Shown here: positions 1-5,590 of the stretch, piece by piece
How the letters are laid out: each line of letters opens with the position of its first letter
Position numbering within the stretch: the first letter of the stretch is position 1
NCBI GenBank assembly: GCA_025928215.1
Contig: JAICJW010000101.1
Location: 1 to 12,083 of the forward strand
Length of the DNA: 12,083 bases
Reading direction: 5' to 3'
Origin: Chloroflexia bacterium
GTDB lineage: Bacteria > Chloroflexota > Chloroflexia > Thermomicrobiales > JALYUS01
Made by a program: the position numbers and the translations under genes
The notes under the pieces: generated by a model
Databases searched by the model: none
Seen by the model: the letters and a program-made list of their open reading frames with translations, nothing else
Told to the model about the DNA's origin: nothing

Positions 1-671
1 AGTGTGCCGCGCTCGCTCTGGATCGCGCCGAGCAGCCGGTGCGCGCACGCGCGGGCGAAGCCGTTACGACGCGTCCGCTCGATGGTGAAGGCGGCGATGG
101 CATCGTACCGCTCGGTCTCGCCCGCCGTGCAGGCGATGGCGACCAGTTCGGCACGGAGGTAGCGGGCGTAGGCGACTCCCTGCCGCAGCATCGCCTCCGG
201 CGAGTCATATCCCGCCCAGAGCCACGCCGGGAACGCCATCAGGTGCCGCGCGTCGGCGACACGTAAGCGGCGCACCCCGCCGGGCGGCAGCATCGCAAAC
301 GCCGCGTCCGCGCCGGATTGGGGAAAGGTGAAGGTCGCCGATTGACGCGCGGATGCATCCGGCCGCCAGACGGGAAGGTGATCGGCGATTGGCACAGCCG
401 CCGCGAGCGTCAACGGGCCGGTGCAGGCGCGGACATATGCCGCGAGTGCCGGGTTGTCAGCCGCGCCGAAGAGGAAGACCGCTCGCCCTTCAGGGGCCAT
501 CGTCGGAACGGCGATCCCGGATGGGGTCGCCACGTCATCTACGCATACACCCGGCAGCCCCGCGACAACGGCAGCACGCGCAGCAACCGCCCACGGTTCG
601 TCCGGGATGAGCGGCAGCAGGGAGCGGTATGCATCGGGGGCCATCGGGTGAAAGGGGGTATTCGTCTCCAT
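1..671 (-). CDS. GNAT-family N-acetyltransferase, C-terminus beyond window edge
   Basis: Reading leftwards from ATG at 671, 223 codons are open and run off the window, so the C-terminal end is missing. Residues about 174-213 look like the core of a GNAT fold: a strand ending ELVAIACT, a short loop, a second strand, then the acetyl-CoA pyrophosphate loop R201-R-N-G204-F-A206 followed by a helix. This fits the Q/R-x-x-G-x-G/A signature. The roughly 140-residue N-terminal half and the FPAWLWAGYDSPEAM stretch just before the core resemble GNAT proteins of the two-domain (ZmaR-like) sort. The family would transfer an acetyl group from acetyl-CoA to an amine; the substrate cannot be read. There is no Shine-Dalgarno site. 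A TACAAT box lies 7 nt before the ATG, so the mRNA may be leaderless. It is divergent from the small-protein pair. The GNAT call is fairly sure, the subfamily is not. Confidence 0.75.
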   Translation of the reverse strand, partial: METNTPFHPMAPDAYRSLLPLIPDEPWAVAARAAVVAGLPGVCVDDVATPSGIAVPTMAPEGRAVFLFGAADNPALAAYVRACTGPLTLAAAVPIADHLPVWRPDASARQSATFTFPQSGADAAFAMLPPGGVRRLRVADARHLMAFPAWLWAGYDSPEAMLRQGVAYARYLRAELVAIACTAGETERYDAIAAFTIERTRRNGFARACAHRLLGAIQSERGT

Positions 672-678
672 GGGGCGC

Positions 679-684
679 ATTGTA
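679..684 (-). promoter_or_regulatory. Putative -10 box of the acetyltransferase gene (leaderless)
   Basis: TACAAT on the minus strand, preceded by GG, ends 7 nt before the ATG at 671. Transcription would begin at or next to the start codon. No convincing -35 hexamer is visible at 16-18 nt. The same GGTACAAT plus short gap plus ATGGAGAC arrangement occurs before the gene starting at 3346. Confidence 0.5.
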
Positions 685-717
685 CCGGAAGGGGCATGCG
701 AATCCACGCATATTGAT

Positions 718-733
718 TGTGAAACGTGTCACG
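718..733. promoter_or_regulatory. CRP/FNR-type operator candidate
   Basis: TGTGA, six bases (AACGTG), then TCACG. This matches the CRP-family consensus TGTGA-N6-TCACA at 9 of 10 specified positions; the inner 14 bases GTGAAACGTGTCAC are a near-palindrome. It lies in the divergent region 34 bp upstream of the acetyltransferase -10 and about 66 bp upstream of the putative -35 of the small-protein genes, so it could serve either. The binding protein is unknown. Confidence 0.4.
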
Positions 734-784
734 AACTGCAATGCGCGACCAGTGAGCGAAAGGATCGTGAAAGAATGCACGATT

Positions 785-808
785 GATTTGTGAAATTCGG
801 AACAAATC
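785..808. repeat. Inverted repeat GATTTGT-N10-ACAAATC
   Basis: Perfect 7-bp arms (785-791 and 802-808) separated by 10 bases. The right arm overlaps the GGAAC element of the putative promoter below, which is where a repressor or activator half-site could lie. The surrounding 781-840 holds only 24 G+C in 60 bases by my count, markedly AT-rich for this window. Confidence 0.5.
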
Positions 809-825
809 TGGTATTCATGCGTTAT
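799..825 (+). promoter_or_regulatory. ECF-sigma-like promoter of the small-protein pair
   Basis: GGAAC at 799-803, a 16-base spacer, and CGTTAT at 820-825. This resembles the GGAAC-N16/17-CGT pattern of many extracytoplasmic-function sigma factors. A housekeeping alternative uses TATACC at 823-828 as -10, but no good TTGACA-like box lies at the right distance. Either would give a leader of about 50 nt before the ATG at 884. Confidence 0.35.
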
Positions 826-883
826 ACCTAGTGGATGGCGCGATGGTTCGCCGTCCCGATGAATATGGAGGGAGTCATATATC

Positions 884-1054
884 ATGTTTGAAGCCGCAGT
901 TGTGGCCGCCGCGATGATCCATGAAATGAAGCGCAAAGAGGACATCGCCGATCGCCGGGTCTTTTATGGGCCTGATCTGACGCCGGTGCAGGAAGCGCCC
1001 CGCCGCAAGGCCCGCCTTCCGCGCTTTATGCGCCGTGGCGCGAACCTCGCATAA
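884..1054 (+). CDS. Small basic-tailed protein, first of a tandem pair (56 aa)
   Basis: ATG at 884 follows a strong GGAGGGAG site (867-874) at 9-nt spacing. Its 56 codons end in TAA. The protein starts MFEAAVVAAAMIHEMK: a short hydrophobic alanine-rich stretch, then a charged centre, then a basic end containing RLPRFMRRG. No cysteine or obvious enzyme motif is present, and the hydrophobic part is too short for a confident membrane segment. I do not recognise the family. The second gene, 17 nt downstream, encodes a protein of the same size and layout, which argues that both are real genes and paralogues. A promoter candidate lies upstream and a terminator after the second gene. Function unknown. 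Confidence 0.72.
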   Translation: MFEAAVVAAAMIHEMKRKEDIADRRVFYGPDLTPVQEAPRRKARLPRFMRRGANLA

Positions 1055-1071
1055 ACGAAAGGGGATGGACG

Positions 1072-1251
1072 ATGTTTGAGAATGCAGTCCTCATCGCCAG
1101 CCTGATCCCGGATAAAAAGGTCCGCGAGGAAAAGCTGCCGAAATTGGTCTTCGATGAATACGAGTTCGGCGCATGGCGGGAAGAAACCCGTCATAAATCT
1201 CGCGTGCCGCGCCTGTTCAGCAGGCGGCGGACGGCGGGCAGCGGGCAGTAA
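1072..1251 (+). CDS. Small basic-tailed protein, second of a tandem pair (59 aa)
   Basis: ATG at 1072 follows AAAGGGGA (1058-1065) after 6 nt. Its 59 codons end in TAA. The N-terminus MFENAVLIASLIPDKK mirrors the MFEAAVVAAAMIHEMK of the preceding protein. The middle is acidic and aromatic (VFDEYEFGAW), and the C-terminus RVPRLFSRRR mirrors RLPRFMRRG. It is 17 nt behind its neighbour and 24 nt ahead of a perfect terminator stem, so the two form a short two-gene unit. I do not recognise the family. A short amphipathic or nucleic-acid-binding peptide is conceivable from the basic tail, but nothing in the sequence proves it. Confidence 0.7.
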   Translation: MFENAVLIASLIPDKKVREEKLPKLVFDEYEFGAWREETRHKSRVPRLFSRRRTAGSGQ

Positions 1252-1275
1252 ACGCGCTCGGCTCCGCGCGACGTG

Positions 1276-1304
1276 CACCCCAACCATAACGGTTGGGGTG
1301 TTTT
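1276..1304 (+). terminator. Rho-independent terminator after the small-protein pair
   Basis: CACCCCAACC (1276-1285), loop ATAAC, GGTTGGGGTG (1291-1300): a perfect 10-bp stem followed at once by TTTT (1301-1304). It begins 24 nt after the stop codon at 1251. On the minus strand the stem lies 14 nt past the nuclease stop but lacks a U-tract in that direction. Confidence 0.85.
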
Positions 1305-1314
1305 GTGCTCCCTG

Positions 1315-2116
1315 CTATCGGAACTCATCTGGCGCGGCGGGGCAAAGGCCGATGTAGGGGCAATTCCGACAGAAGGGGCCGGGCGTCGGGGCGAAGAGCG
1401 TTGGGTCGGGGGTCGCGCGCCGGATCTCGTGCGCGATGTCAATGATCCGGGCGCGATATTCCCTGATGCCCGGCCCGAACTCCCACTCGCGCTCGTCATT
1501 GGTCCGAAGAAAGACCGTCGAGACGGTGACGGATTGCGCATCGCACTTGAGCGCACTCGCGACACAGAGATGCAGCGCGGCGATCTGCACGAGGTCGTAG
1601 GTGTCCGGCTTGCCGCTCTTATATTCGATGACGCGTACCCGCCCATCGGGCAGCCGGACGACGCGATCCGCCCGCGCACTGAGGATGAATGACGGGTATT
1701 CCGCGTGCGTGAATTGGCAGACCCATTCGAGGCCGAGCAGGTGCGCTCGTGCCTGCGGGGCGGCGACGGTGCCGAGATAGCCGGTGGCAAGTCGGGTAAT
1801 CCACGCCACGTCCTCACGCCACGTCCTCACGCCACGTCTCGCGATCCGGATAGCGATCGGGCGGGAGATACTCCGCCGCGAGCGCCGCGAGATCGCCGGG
1901 GAACTCGCCCGCCGCCTGAAGGTTGTCGAAACATGCCTTGAGGAGATTATGGATCGCGCCGCCGCGTTCCATCGGCCGGTTGAAGAGGATTTCCGCCGGA
2001 CTCTTGCGGATGTAGGCGTGCCAGTACGCATGCGGACACTCGCGCCAGCGATGCAGGCTCGTCGGACTGAGCCGGAGCGGCCGGAGCATCGCGGACCGGT
2101 CGAGCGAGGCCGCCAT
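1315..2116 (-). pseudogene. RecB/Cas4-like PD-(D/E)XK nuclease with Fe-S cysteines, frameshifted by a 13-bp repeat
   Basis: ATG at 2116 has a GGAGGG site 6 nt upstream. The first reading frame stops after 100 codons at 1814; the rest of the domain continues in another frame to TAG at 1315. Deleting one 13-bp copy of the repeat at 1802-1838 rejoins them into one 262-residue protein reading DRETWREDVAWITRL across the join. The restored protein has the PDDEXK_1 set: an LSPTSLHRWRECPHAYW start, H56 in GGAIHNLL, D146 in SARADR, E160-x-K162 in VIEYKSG, and Q173. It also has C27 plus C245-x2-C248-x5-C254, the four-cysteine layout that binds a 4Fe-4S cluster in AddB and Cas4. No cas genes are nearby, so a stand-alone DNA-processing nuclease is likelier than CRISPR Cas4. 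As read it would be inactive. The duplication could be a true mutation, a slippage-switchable state, or an assembly error. Confidence 0.85.
1802..1838. repeat. 13-bp tandem repeat, 2.85 copies, inside the nuclease gene
   Basis: Unit CACGCCACGTCCT occurs at 1802-1814 and 1815-1827, followed by an 11-base partial copy at 1828-1838. Thirteen is not a multiple of three, so each gain or loss changes the reading frame. The in-frame version needs 1.85 copies. Confidence 0.95.
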
Positions 2117-2130
2117 CGAAAACCCTCCGC

Positions 2131-2188
2131 TAGCCAGTAGTCGGTAGCCAGAACGAAATTAAATCTCCTGACTACCGTCTACCGGCTA
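2131..2188. repeat. 21-bp imperfect inverted repeat between aldolase and nuclease genes
   Basis: Arms 2131-2151 and 2168-2188 match at 18 of 21 positions and are separated by 16 A-rich bases. The arms are built from TAGCCAG/TAGCCGG-like words, which also repeat directly within one arm. On the minus strand it begins 5 nt after the aldolase stop (2194) and ends just before the nuclease Shine-Dalgarno site. It could act as a weak terminator, an mRNA 3'-end stabiliser, or a block on nuclease translation. There is no U-tract. A dispersed palindromic repeat family is another possibility. Confidence 0.65.
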
Positions 2189-2193
2189 CTATG

Positions 2194-2949
2194 TCAGAGA
2201 CCGAGCGTCTTGATGCCTGCCGCGGCGCCGGACAGGATGAAGCCGCCATCGCCACCGCCGGTGAGGAATTGGAAGCCCTGGGCCGCGCGCCGGACCATCT
2301 CGTCCGGGCTGCTGCACGAGAGGCCGGCGATCTTGCCGGTGTTCCGGCAGGCCTCCACGACGCGCTCCAGCGCGCGGATATGCCGGTCGTCATTCGGGGC
2401 GTTGCGCGGGTCAATACCCATCGAGAGCGCCATATCCGCCGGCCCGGCCCAGCACCCGTCCACACCGGGCGTGGAGAGGATCGCCTCGGCGTTCTCGACC
2501 GCCTGGATGCTCTCCAGTTGCACGGCGACGAAGACTTCGTCGTTGATCCGGTCCGGGTAATCGCTGCCGTACCGCGCGGCGCGCCCCCAACCCCACGAGC
2601 GTGTTCCCACGGGGGGTAACCGGCAGCAATCGGCGGCGGTCTTCGCGTCCTCAGCGGTATGGACCATCGGCACGACGATGCCCATCGCGCCCTCGTCGAG
2701 CAAGCGGCCGATCATCGTATAGTCGTTGCGGGCGGTGCGGGCCATCGGGATCGCCGCGCCGCTCGCCATTGCCATAAAACAGGCAATCGTTGAGTCCGCG
2801 CCGAAGGAGCCATGCTGGTTATCGAGCAGAATGAAGTCAATCCCACTGTTTGCCAGTATTTCGGCGGCCAGCGGCGATCCGAGGCCAAGCGAGTAGCCAA
2901 AGGCCGGTTTCCCTTGCAGCATCTTCTCTTTCGCGGTATTCGTGCGCAT
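2194..2949 (-). CDS. HpcH/HpaI-family class II aldolase
   Basis: A 251-residue TIM-barrel enzyme of the family that cleaves 2-keto-3-hydroxy acids to pyruvate (or a related keto acid) and an aldehyde with a divalent metal. Visible signatures are LLDNQHG with H46 as the likely catalytic histidine, R71 in MARTARND for the keto-acid carboxylate, E146 in VAVQLESIQAVENAE, and D172 in AGPADMALSMG as metal ligands. The residue before the histidine is Gln where HpaI-type enzymes often have Glu. Length is normal for the family (about 250-270). I chose ATG at 2949 because a near-perfect GGAGGAGGGG lies 6 nt before it; an ATG at 2967 would place that site inside the coding region. Family members include 4-hydroxy-2-oxoheptanedioate and 2-dehydro-3-deoxyglucarate aldolases; the substrate here cannot be decided. 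It probably shares a transcript with the nuclease gene downstream. Confidence 0.9.
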   Translation of the reverse strand: MRTNTAKEKMLQGKPAFGYSLGLGSPLAAEILANSGIDFILLDNQHGSFGADSTIACFMAMASGAAIPMARTARNDYTMIGRLLDEGAMGIVVPMVHTAEDAKTAADCCRLPPVGTRSWGWGRAARYGSDYPDRINDEVFVAVQLESIQAVENAEAILSTPGVDGCWAGPADMALSMGIDPRNAPNDDRHIRALERVVEACRNTGKIAGLSCSSPDEMVRRAAQGFQFLTGGGDGGFILSGAAAGIKTLGL

Positions 2950-2955
2950 CCGTTG

Positions 2956-2965
2956 CCCCTCCTCC
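2956..2965 (-). promoter_or_regulatory. Ribosome binding site that fixes the aldolase start
   Basis: GGAGGAGGGG on the minus strand, 6 nt upstream of ATG at 2949. It immediately follows the A and T of the alternative upstream ATG at 2967 and so argues against that start. Confidence 0.75.
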
Positions 2966-3028
2966 ATACGTTCTCATCCGATACGGCGGAGGCAAGCATA
3001 GCACACGCGCGACCGGCAACTGGCGCGC

Positions 3029-3045
3029 CGCGTGGGTTTCACGCG
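3029..3045. other. Small perfect hairpin after the membrane-protein gene
   Basis: CGCGTG, loop GGTTT, CACGCG. On the minus strand it lies 28 nt beyond the stop of the 90-aa membrane protein and about 80 nt upstream of the aldolase start. No U-tract follows, so termination is uncertain. Confidence 0.3.
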
Positions 3046-3073
3046 CGGATTGAAAGCGCGTTCCACCCCTCGC

Positions 3074-3346
3074 CTAGAGAACGACGAGGATAATGAAAAC
3101 GAGGAAGCAGAGGAGGCTGAAGAGCCAGAGTTTCGCGGCGGGCCGGTTCGGGTCCACGACCATCAAGCCGACGGCGAACGCGCCAATCAGGAGCGCCGGT
3201 GCGAGCGGAAAGGGCAACCCGCGCACCCGCGACCCCGCGCCAAGCGCGAGGATCGTGAGCGCCGCGATCAGGCACGGTCCCATGACGCCGATGAATCGCC
3301 GCTGCCGTGTCGCAAATGCCCGCCGCCGGTCCGCAAACGTCTCCAT
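3074..3346 (-). CDS. Small membrane protein with about three transmembrane segments (90 aa)
   Basis: From ATG at 3346 the protein has a short basic N-terminus (METFADRRRAFATRQRRF), which would stay in the cytoplasm by the positive-inside rule. Three hydrophobic stretches follow: about 19-37 (IGVMGPCLIAALTILALGA), about 46-64 (FPLAPALLIGAFAVGLMVV), and about 72-90 (KLWLFSLLCFLVFIILVVL) up to the last residue. The frame stays open upstream to 3541, but that stretch reads through the palindromic element at 3359-3491 and has no matching composition. A TACAAT box lies 6 nt before this ATG, and the ATGGAGAC start is identical to that of the acetyltransferase. No Shine-Dalgarno site is present. I do not recognise the family. 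Confidence 0.72.
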   Translation of the reverse strand: METFADRRRAFATRQRRFIGVMGPCLIAALTILALGAGSRVRGLPFPLAPALLIGAFAVGLMVVDPNRPAAKLWLFSLLCFLVFIILVVL

Positions 3347-3352
3347 GCGGGT

Positions 3353-3358
3353 ATTGTA
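3353..3358 (-). promoter_or_regulatory. Putative -10 box of the membrane-protein gene (leaderless)
   Basis: TACAAT on the minus strand, 6 nt before ATG at 3346. It directly abuts the end of the palindromic element (GGGGGTGAGG then TACAAT), so the element edge occupies the position where the spacer would lie. No good -35 hexamer is visible. Confidence 0.5.
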
Positions 3359-3491
3359 CCTCACCCCCGACCCCCTCTCCATTGCGATGGGCGGGGGAGC
3401 GAATCCCATGCTGCTTCGATATTCAGCGGGACGCCAGGGCACTTCGGGCGCGACACCCCTCGCCGCGTGACGGAGAGGGCCGGGGGTGAGG
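3359..3491. repeat. Palindromic intergenic element, copy 1
   Basis: The left end (3359-3380) starts CCTCACCCCCGACC and the right end (3472-3491) is its inverted complement with small differences, ending GGGGGTGAGG. The interior includes GCTTCGATATTC, which has a counterpart GCTTCCGATATTTTC in copy 2 at 5591-5697. The left end can fold on itself around CCAT-TGCG-ATGG. No coding capacity was seen. It has the look of a small non-autonomous palindromic repeat that spreads through intergenic DNA. It separates the membrane-protein gene from sucC. Confidence 0.65.
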
Positions 3492-3510
3492 TCCCCGATA
3501 GACGCCCGCC

Positions 3511-3558
3511 CGCCATTGGTGCGAGAATGCCGGGGCACCAATGGCGGTGTCTCGCACC
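3511..3558 (+). promoter_or_regulatory. sucC leader with two mutually exclusive hairpins
   Basis: Hairpin A pairs CGCCATTGGTGC (3511-3522) with GCACCAATGGCG (3535-3546), a perfect 12-bp stem. Hairpin B pairs GGTGCGAGA (3518-3526) with TCTCGCACC (3550-3558), a perfect 9-bp stem. Bases 3518-3522 are needed by both, so only one can form. Hairpin B ends 4 nt before the sucC Shine-Dalgarno site. This could be an RNA switch, or two overlapping DNA dyads for a regulator. No known riboswitch class was recognised. Confidence 0.45.
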
Positions 3559-3562
3559 ATCT

Positions 3563-3570
3563 GGAGGGGA
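3563..3570 (+). promoter_or_regulatory. Ribosome binding site of sucC
   Basis: GGAGGGGA, 7 nt upstream of the GTG at 3578. It fixes the start at the conserved N-terminus NIHEYQA rather than at any of the earlier in-frame codons. Confidence 0.85.
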
Positions 3571-3577
3571 GTTAGGC

Positions 3578-4720
3578 GTGAATATCCACGAATATCAGGC
3601 GGCGGAGATCCTCGCCCGCTACGGCATTCCGCTCAACGCCGGGCAGGCGGCGGCGACGCCCGATGAGGCGGCGGCGGCGGCGCAATCACTCGGCGGCACG
3701 GTGGCGATCAAGGCGCAGGTCCATTCGGGCGGGCGCGGCAAGGCGGGCGGTATCAAATTGGCGAAATCGCCGGATGAGGCGCGCGATGTCGCGGGCCGTA
3801 TCCTCGGTATGGATATTCGCGGCCATACGGTCAACACCGTGCTCGTCGTCCCCGGCGTCAGCATCGCCGCCGAATATTACGTCGGCATCACGCTGGATCG
3901 TGCGAACCGGCAGATCATTGTGATGGCCTCCGCCGAGGGCGGCGTCGAGATCGAGGAGGTGGCGCGGACGAACCCGGACGCGATCCTCCGCACACCCGTA
4001 GACCCGGTGCGCGGCCTACTGAACTATCGGGCGGTGGATCTCGCCTTCGCGCTCGGCATCGAGCCTGCCGCCGTCGGTGGTTTCGTTGATGTCGTCAAGA
4101 AAATGGCGCGGGCGTACATTGATGAGGATGCCTCGCTCGTCGAGATCAACCCGCTCATTCGCACGGAGGACGGCCGCTGGCTCGCGCTCGACTCCAAGAT
4201 GGTGCTCGATGATAACGCCCTCTTCCGCCACCCGACGCACGAAACGATGCGCGATATGGCGGAGGAGAACGCGACGGAACTGACTGCGAAAGCGTCCGGC
4301 ATCTCGTTCGTCAAACTGGACGGCGACGTTGGCTGCGTCGTCAACGGCGCGGGGCTGGCGATGGCGACGATGGACGCCCTGCAAGTCGAGGGCGGCGAAC
4401 CGGCCAACTTCCTCGATGTCGGCGGCGGCGCGAACGCGGCGCAGGTCGCGAAGGCGCTCAGCCTAATCCTCGCCGATCCGCATGTGAAGGCGATCTTCTT
4501 CAATATCTTCGGCGGTATCACGCGCGGCGACGAGGTGGCGAAAGGGCTGATCGCGGGGCTGGAGCAGGTGCCGACGAAACTGCCGATCATCGTCCGTCTC
4601 GCGGGCGTGAACGCGGAGGAGGGGCGGCGCATCCTCGCCACGACGGATTTGCAGTCGGCGGAGACGATGGAGGAAGCGGCGCGGCTCGCGGTCGCGGCGG
4701 CGAAGGGGGAAGCGGCGTGA
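3578..4720 (+). CDS. sucC: Succinyl-CoA synthetase, beta subunit (ATP-grasp)
   Basis: 380 residues (E. coli SucC has 388). With SucD it interconverts succinyl-CoA and succinate with formation of ATP or GTP, the substrate-level phosphorylation step of the TCA cycle. Order of signatures: the conserved N-terminus NIHEYQAAEILARYGI; the ATP-grasp domain with K45 in VAIKAQ and the glycine-rich HSGGRGKAGG (49-58); metal ligands N191 in VEINPLI and D205 in LALDSKM; then the CoA-ligase-like domain with CVVNGAGLAM, FLDVGGGA and FFNIFGGITRGDEVA. It starts with GTG. Its TGA overlaps the GTG of sucD by four bases, implying coupled translation. The open frame extends far upstream to 3032 but without conserved sequence, so that part is discarded. 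Nucleotide preference (ADP or GDP) cannot be told safely. Confidence 0.97.
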   Translation: MNIHEYQAAEILARYGIPLNAGQAAATPDEAAAAAQSLGGTVAIKAQVHSGGRGKAGGIKLAKSPDEARDVAGRILGMDIRGHTVNTVLVVPGVSIAAEYYVGITLDRANRQIIVMASAEGGVEIEEVARTNPDAILRTPVDPVRGLLNYRAVDLAFALGIEPAAVGGFVDVVKKMARAYIDEDASLVEINPLIRTEDGRWLALDSKMVLDDNALFRHPTHETMRDMAEENATELTAKASGISFVKLDGDVGCVVNGAGLAMATMDALQVEGGEPANFLDVGGGANAAQVAKALSLILADPHVKAIFFNIFGGITRGDEVAKGLIAGLEQVPTKLPIIVRLAGVNAEEGRRILATTDLQSAETMEEAARLAVAAAKGEAA

Positions 4721-5586
4721 GCATTCTCGTCAACAACGATACGCGCGTACTCGTTCAGGGCATCACGGGGCAGCAAGGCTCCTTCCATACCGGCCAGATG
4801 GTCGAGTACGGCACGAAGGTTGTCGCGGGCACGCGGCCCGGCGGCAAGGGGCGCGAGGTCCACGGCGTGCCGGTCTTCAACACCGTCGCGGAAGCAGTGA
4901 GGGAGACGGGCGCGAATACGAGCATCATTTACGTCCCCGCCGGTGGCGCGCCGGACGCGATCGAGGAGGCCGTCGCGGCGGGTCTGCCGCTCGTCGTCTG
5001 CATCAGTGAGGGCGTCGCGGTCAATGACATGGTGCGGACGTACGAAATCGTCAAGCGCTCCGGCTCGCGGCTGATTGGCCCGAACTGCCCCGGCCTGATT
5101 ACGCCCGGCGAGGCGAAAGTCGGTATCATGCCCGGCTTCATCCACGCGCGGGGGCGGATCGGCCTCGTCTCGCGCTCCGGCACGCTGACGTACGAAGTCG
5201 CTAATGCGTTGACGCAGGCGGGTCTCGGTCAGAGCAGCGCGGTCGGCATCGGCGGCGATCCGGTGATCGGCACGTCGTTCGTGGATGTCCTGACCCTCTT
5301 CGAGGCGGACCCGGAGACGGACGCCGTCGTGATGATCGGCGAGATCGGCGGCACGGATGAGGAAGTAGCGGCGCGCTACGTCCAGGAGCAGATGACGAAG
5401 CCGGTCATCGGTTTCATCGCCGGGCAGTCCGCCCCGCCCGGCAAGCGGATGGGCCATGCGGGCGCGATCATCTCCGGCGGCGCGGGCACGGCGGCGGAGA
5501 AGATGGCCGCCCTCGAAGCGGCAGGTATCCGCGTCGCCCGCCGCCCCGGCGATGTCGCGGGCCTCGTCAAGCAGGCAATCGGCTAA
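4717..5586 (+). CDS. sucD: Succinyl-CoA synthetase, alpha subunit
   Basis: 289 residues, the usual length. The N-terminal Rossmann-like CoA-binding domain shows VLVQGITGQQGSFHT (about 11-25), followed by GTRPGGKG and the YVPAGGAPDAIEEA segment. IGPNCPGLITP (120-130) and VSRSGTLTYE (151-160) are highly conserved stretches of the family. H247 in GKRMGHAGAIISGG is the histidine that becomes phosphorylated and carries phosphate between the subunits. The GTG start overlaps the sucC stop by four bases, so the pair is one operon. A palindromic element begins 4 nt after the stop. All key residues are present, so the enzyme should be active. Confidence 0.97.
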   Translation: MSILVNNDTRVLVQGITGQQGSFHTGQMVEYGTKVVAGTRPGGKGREVHGVPVFNTVAEAVRETGANTSIIYVPAGGAPDAIEEAVAAGLPLVVCISEGVAVNDMVRTYEIVKRSGSRLIGPNCPGLITPGEAKVGIMPGFIHARGRIGLVSRSGTLTYEVANALTQAGLGQSSAVGIGGDPVIGTSFVDVLTLFEADPETDAVVMIGEIGGTDEEVAARYVQEQMTKPVIGFIAGQSAPPGKRMGHAGAIISGGAGTAAEKMAALEAAGIRVARRPGDVAGLVKQAIG

Positions 5587-5590
5587 CTCT

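Noticed and set aside
1814..1840. Programmed ribosomal frameshift in the nuclease gene
   Set aside because: No slippery heptamer is present and a 13-bp tandem duplication explains the frame change exactly.
1315..2116. CRISPR Cas4 identity for the nuclease
   Set aside because: The domain and cysteine pattern are shared by stand-alone RecB-like nucleases, and no repeats or other cas genes are present in the window.
3347..3541. N-terminal extension of the small membrane protein
   Set aside because: The 65 extra residues are encoded by the palindromic element and the sucC leader, and the TACAAT box before 3346 fits the shorter gene.
3032..3577. Upstream in-frame extension of sucC
   Set aside because: It runs through the antisense of the membrane-protein gene and the palindromic element; the strong ribosome binding site and conserved N-terminus place the start at 3578.
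4024..5457. Long open frame (477 codons) antisense to sucC and sucD
   Set aside because: It lies opposite two unmistakable conserved genes; the residues are the low-complexity Arg/Ala/Asp mix typical of the reverse strand of GC-rich coding DNA.
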